DNA from: DASSUW01 sp036520135
GTDB taxonomy: Bacteria > Actinomycetota > Thermoleophilia > Solirubrobacterales > Solirubrobacteraceae
Reading direction: 5' to 3'
NCBI GenBank assembly: GCA_036520135.1
Contig: DATDKF010000278.1
Coordinates: 1-8,504 of the forward strand
DNA length: 8,504 nucleotides
Each line of letters begins with the position of its first letter. The first letter of the stretch is position 1. The notes beneath the pieces were generated by a model that made no database searches, was not told the origin of the DNA, and saw only the letters and a program-made list of their open reading frames with translations. A program made the position numbers and the translations under genes. Of this stretch, positions 7,140 through 8,504 are shown in pieces.

Positions 7140-8504
7140 CTACTTCTGCTCGTCGACGACCTCGGCGTCGACGACCTCCTCCTCGCCGGCGCCGTCGGAC
7201 GACGCGCCGTTGGTCGAGGACGCGGCCTCCTCCTGCTGGGCGGCGGCCTGCGCGCGCTCGTACATGGCCTCGGAGACCCGGTGGAACGCGGTCTGCAGGC
7301 GCTCGGTCTTGGCGCGGATGTCGTCCGCGTCGTCACCCTTGACCGCCTCGTTGACGTCCTTGATCGCGGTCTCGATCTCGGTCTTGGAGGCCTCGTCGAT
7401 GTTCTCGCCCAGCTCCTTGACCTGGCGCTCCGCCTGGTAGGCGGCGGACTCGCCGGCGTTGCGCGCCTCGGCGAGGTCGCGCGCCCGCTTGTCCTCCTCG
7501 GCGTGCGACTCGGCGTCGGACACCATGCGCTTGATCTCGTCGTCGGAGAGGCCGGCGCCGGACTTGATCTCGATCTTCTGCTCCTTGCCGGTCCCGAGGT
7601 CCTTGGCCGACACCTCGACGATGCCGTTGACGTCGATGTTGAACGTCACCTCGATCTGCGGGATCCCGCGCGGGGCCGGCGGGATGCCGGTGAGCTGGAA
7701 CTTGCCCAGCGACTTGTTGTAGGCGGCCATCTCGCGCTCGCCCTGCAGGACGTGGATCTCGACGCTCGGCTGGTTGTCCTCGGCGGTCGAGAACACCTCC
7801 GACTTGCGCGTCGGGATCGTCGTGTTGCGCTCGATGAGCTTCGTCATGACGCCGCCCTTCGTCTCGATGCCGAGCGTCAGCGGGGTCACGTCGAGGAGCA
7901 GGACGTCCTTGACGTCACCGGCCAGGACGCCGGCCTGGATGGCGGCGCCGACGGCCACGACCTCGTCCGGGTTGACGCCGCGGTGCGGGTCCTTGCCGGT
8001 CAGCTCCTTGACCTTCTCCTGAACGGCCGGCATGCGGGTCATGCCGCCCACGAGCACCACGTGTGCGATGCCGTCCTTGCCGACGCCCGAGTCCTCGAGC
8101 GCCTGCTTGGTCGGCGCGACCACGCGGTCGATGAGGTCCGCGGTCAGCTCGTTGAGCTTGGAGCGCGTGAGGCGCTGGTTGAGGTGCTTGGGCACCGAGT
8201 CCACCGCCGTGATGAAGGGCAGGTTGATCTGCGTCTCCTGCGTGGTGGAGAGCTCGGTCTTGGCCTTCTCGGCCTCCTGGTAGAGGCGCTGGAGGGCCAT
8301 CTTGTCCTGCGAGAGGTCGACGCCCTCGGCCTTCTTGAACTCGCTGACGAGGAAGTCGACGATCGCCTTGTCGAAGTTGTCGCCGCCGAGGTGGTTGTCG
8401 CCCGCGGTGGCCTTGACCTCGAACACGCCGTCGCCGATCTCGAGCACGGACACGTCGAACGTGCCGCCGCCGAGGTCGAAGACGAGGATGGTCTGGTCGG
8501 TCTC
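7140..8504 (-). CDS. dnaK: Chaperone DnaK (Hsp70), N-terminus outside the window
   Basis: DnaK is the ATP-driven chaperone at the centre of this operon. 454 codons before the TAG stop (7142-7140) are present, starting within ETDQTILVFDLGGGTFDVSV, the phosphate-2 loop of the ATPase domain. Roughly the first 165 residues should lie beyond base 8504. The rest of the ATPase domain includes GDNHLGGDNFD, then VVLVGGMTRMPAVQEKV and NPDEVVAVGAAIQAGVL. The interdomain linker is DVLLLDVTPLTLGIETKGG. The substrate-binding domain follows (RNTTIPTRKSEVFSTAEDNQ, then LTGIPPAPRG), then the helical lid and an acidic, disordered tail ending EVVDAEVVDEQK. No disruption is seen. It is the first gene of the dnaK-grpE-dnaJ-hspR operon; its promoter and operator are not in the window. 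Confidence 0.97.
   Translation of the reverse strand, partial: ETDQTILVFDLGGGTFDVSVLEIGDGVFEVKATAGDNHLGGDNFDKAIVDFLVSEFKKAEGVDLSQDKMALQRLYQEAEKAKTELSTTQETQINLPFITAVDSVPKHLNQRLTRSKLNELTADLIDRVVAPTKQALEDSGVGKDGIAHVVLVGGMTRMPAVQEKVKELTGKDPHRGVNPDEVVAVGAAIQAGVLAGDVKDVLLLDVTPLTLGIETKGGVMTKLIERNTTIPTRKSEVFSTAEDNQPSVEIHVLQGEREMAAYNKSLGKFQLTGIPPAPRGIPQIEVTFNIDVNGIVEVSAKDLGTGKEQKIEIKSGAGLSDDEIKRMVSDAESHAEEDKRARDLAEARNAGESAAYQAERQVKELGENIDEASKTEIETAIKDVNEAVKGDDADDIRAKTERLQTAFHRVSEAMYERAQAAAQQEEAASSTNGASSDGAGEEEVVDAEVVDEQK

Overview
The window is GC-rich and densely coded. It carries the Actinomycetota-type heat-shock order dnaK-grpE-dnaJ-hspR, with a MerR-family HspR regulator and a clpB copy preceded by an HspR-type inverted repeat. 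This fits a high-GC actinobacterium. The gene style (very GC-rich, Ser/Gly/Asp-rich secreted proteins beside a two-component system) makes me think of class Thermoleophilia (Solirubrobacterales and relatives), but that placement is inference from memory and was not tested.

Layout, right to left along the minus strand. dnaK (8504-7140, N-terminus outside the window), grpE (7137-6577), dnaJ (6566-5448, TTG start) and hspR (5448-5008) form one tight operon with gaps of 2 and 10 nt and a 1-nt overlap. It ends in a 37-bp near-perfect palindrome (4968-5004), shared with the one convincing plus-strand gene (4411-4959), which encodes a secreted Asp/His/Gly-rich repeat protein. Diverging from that gene is a two-component cassette on the minus strand: an OmpR-type response regulator (4317-3616), a histidine kinase (3619-2273), a Ser/Gly-rich exported or anchored protein (2248-1781) and a small two-helix membrane protein (1729-1502). 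clpB follows (from 1458) behind a perfect 11-bp inverted repeat that is a probable HspR operator.

The heat-shock genes make one refolding machine: DnaK is the chaperone, DnaJ its substrate-delivering co-chaperone, GrpE its exchange factor, and ClpB the disaggregase. HspR is expected to repress the set. The two-component cassette sits between hspR and clpB and is flanked by two exported proteins sharing DDHGG-type motifs, which suggests that it senses something at the cell envelope.

Three things deserve a second look. (1) The left end holds two different ClpB coding sequences joined tail to tail at the same point of the middle domain: bases 1 to about 165 read as ClpB on the plus strand, and bases 1458 down to about 150 read as ClpB on the minus strand. 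This is either an assembly chimera or a real inverted rearrangement. (2) The histidine kinase has no normal start codon where it should begin. A strong Shine-Dalgarno sequence points to GTA within GTAA, as if a GTGA start/stop overlap had mutated. (3) The divergent promoter region of the response regulator holds a 9-bp direct repeat with a 12-bp period. I saw no tRNA, rRNA, CRISPR array or insertion sequence.
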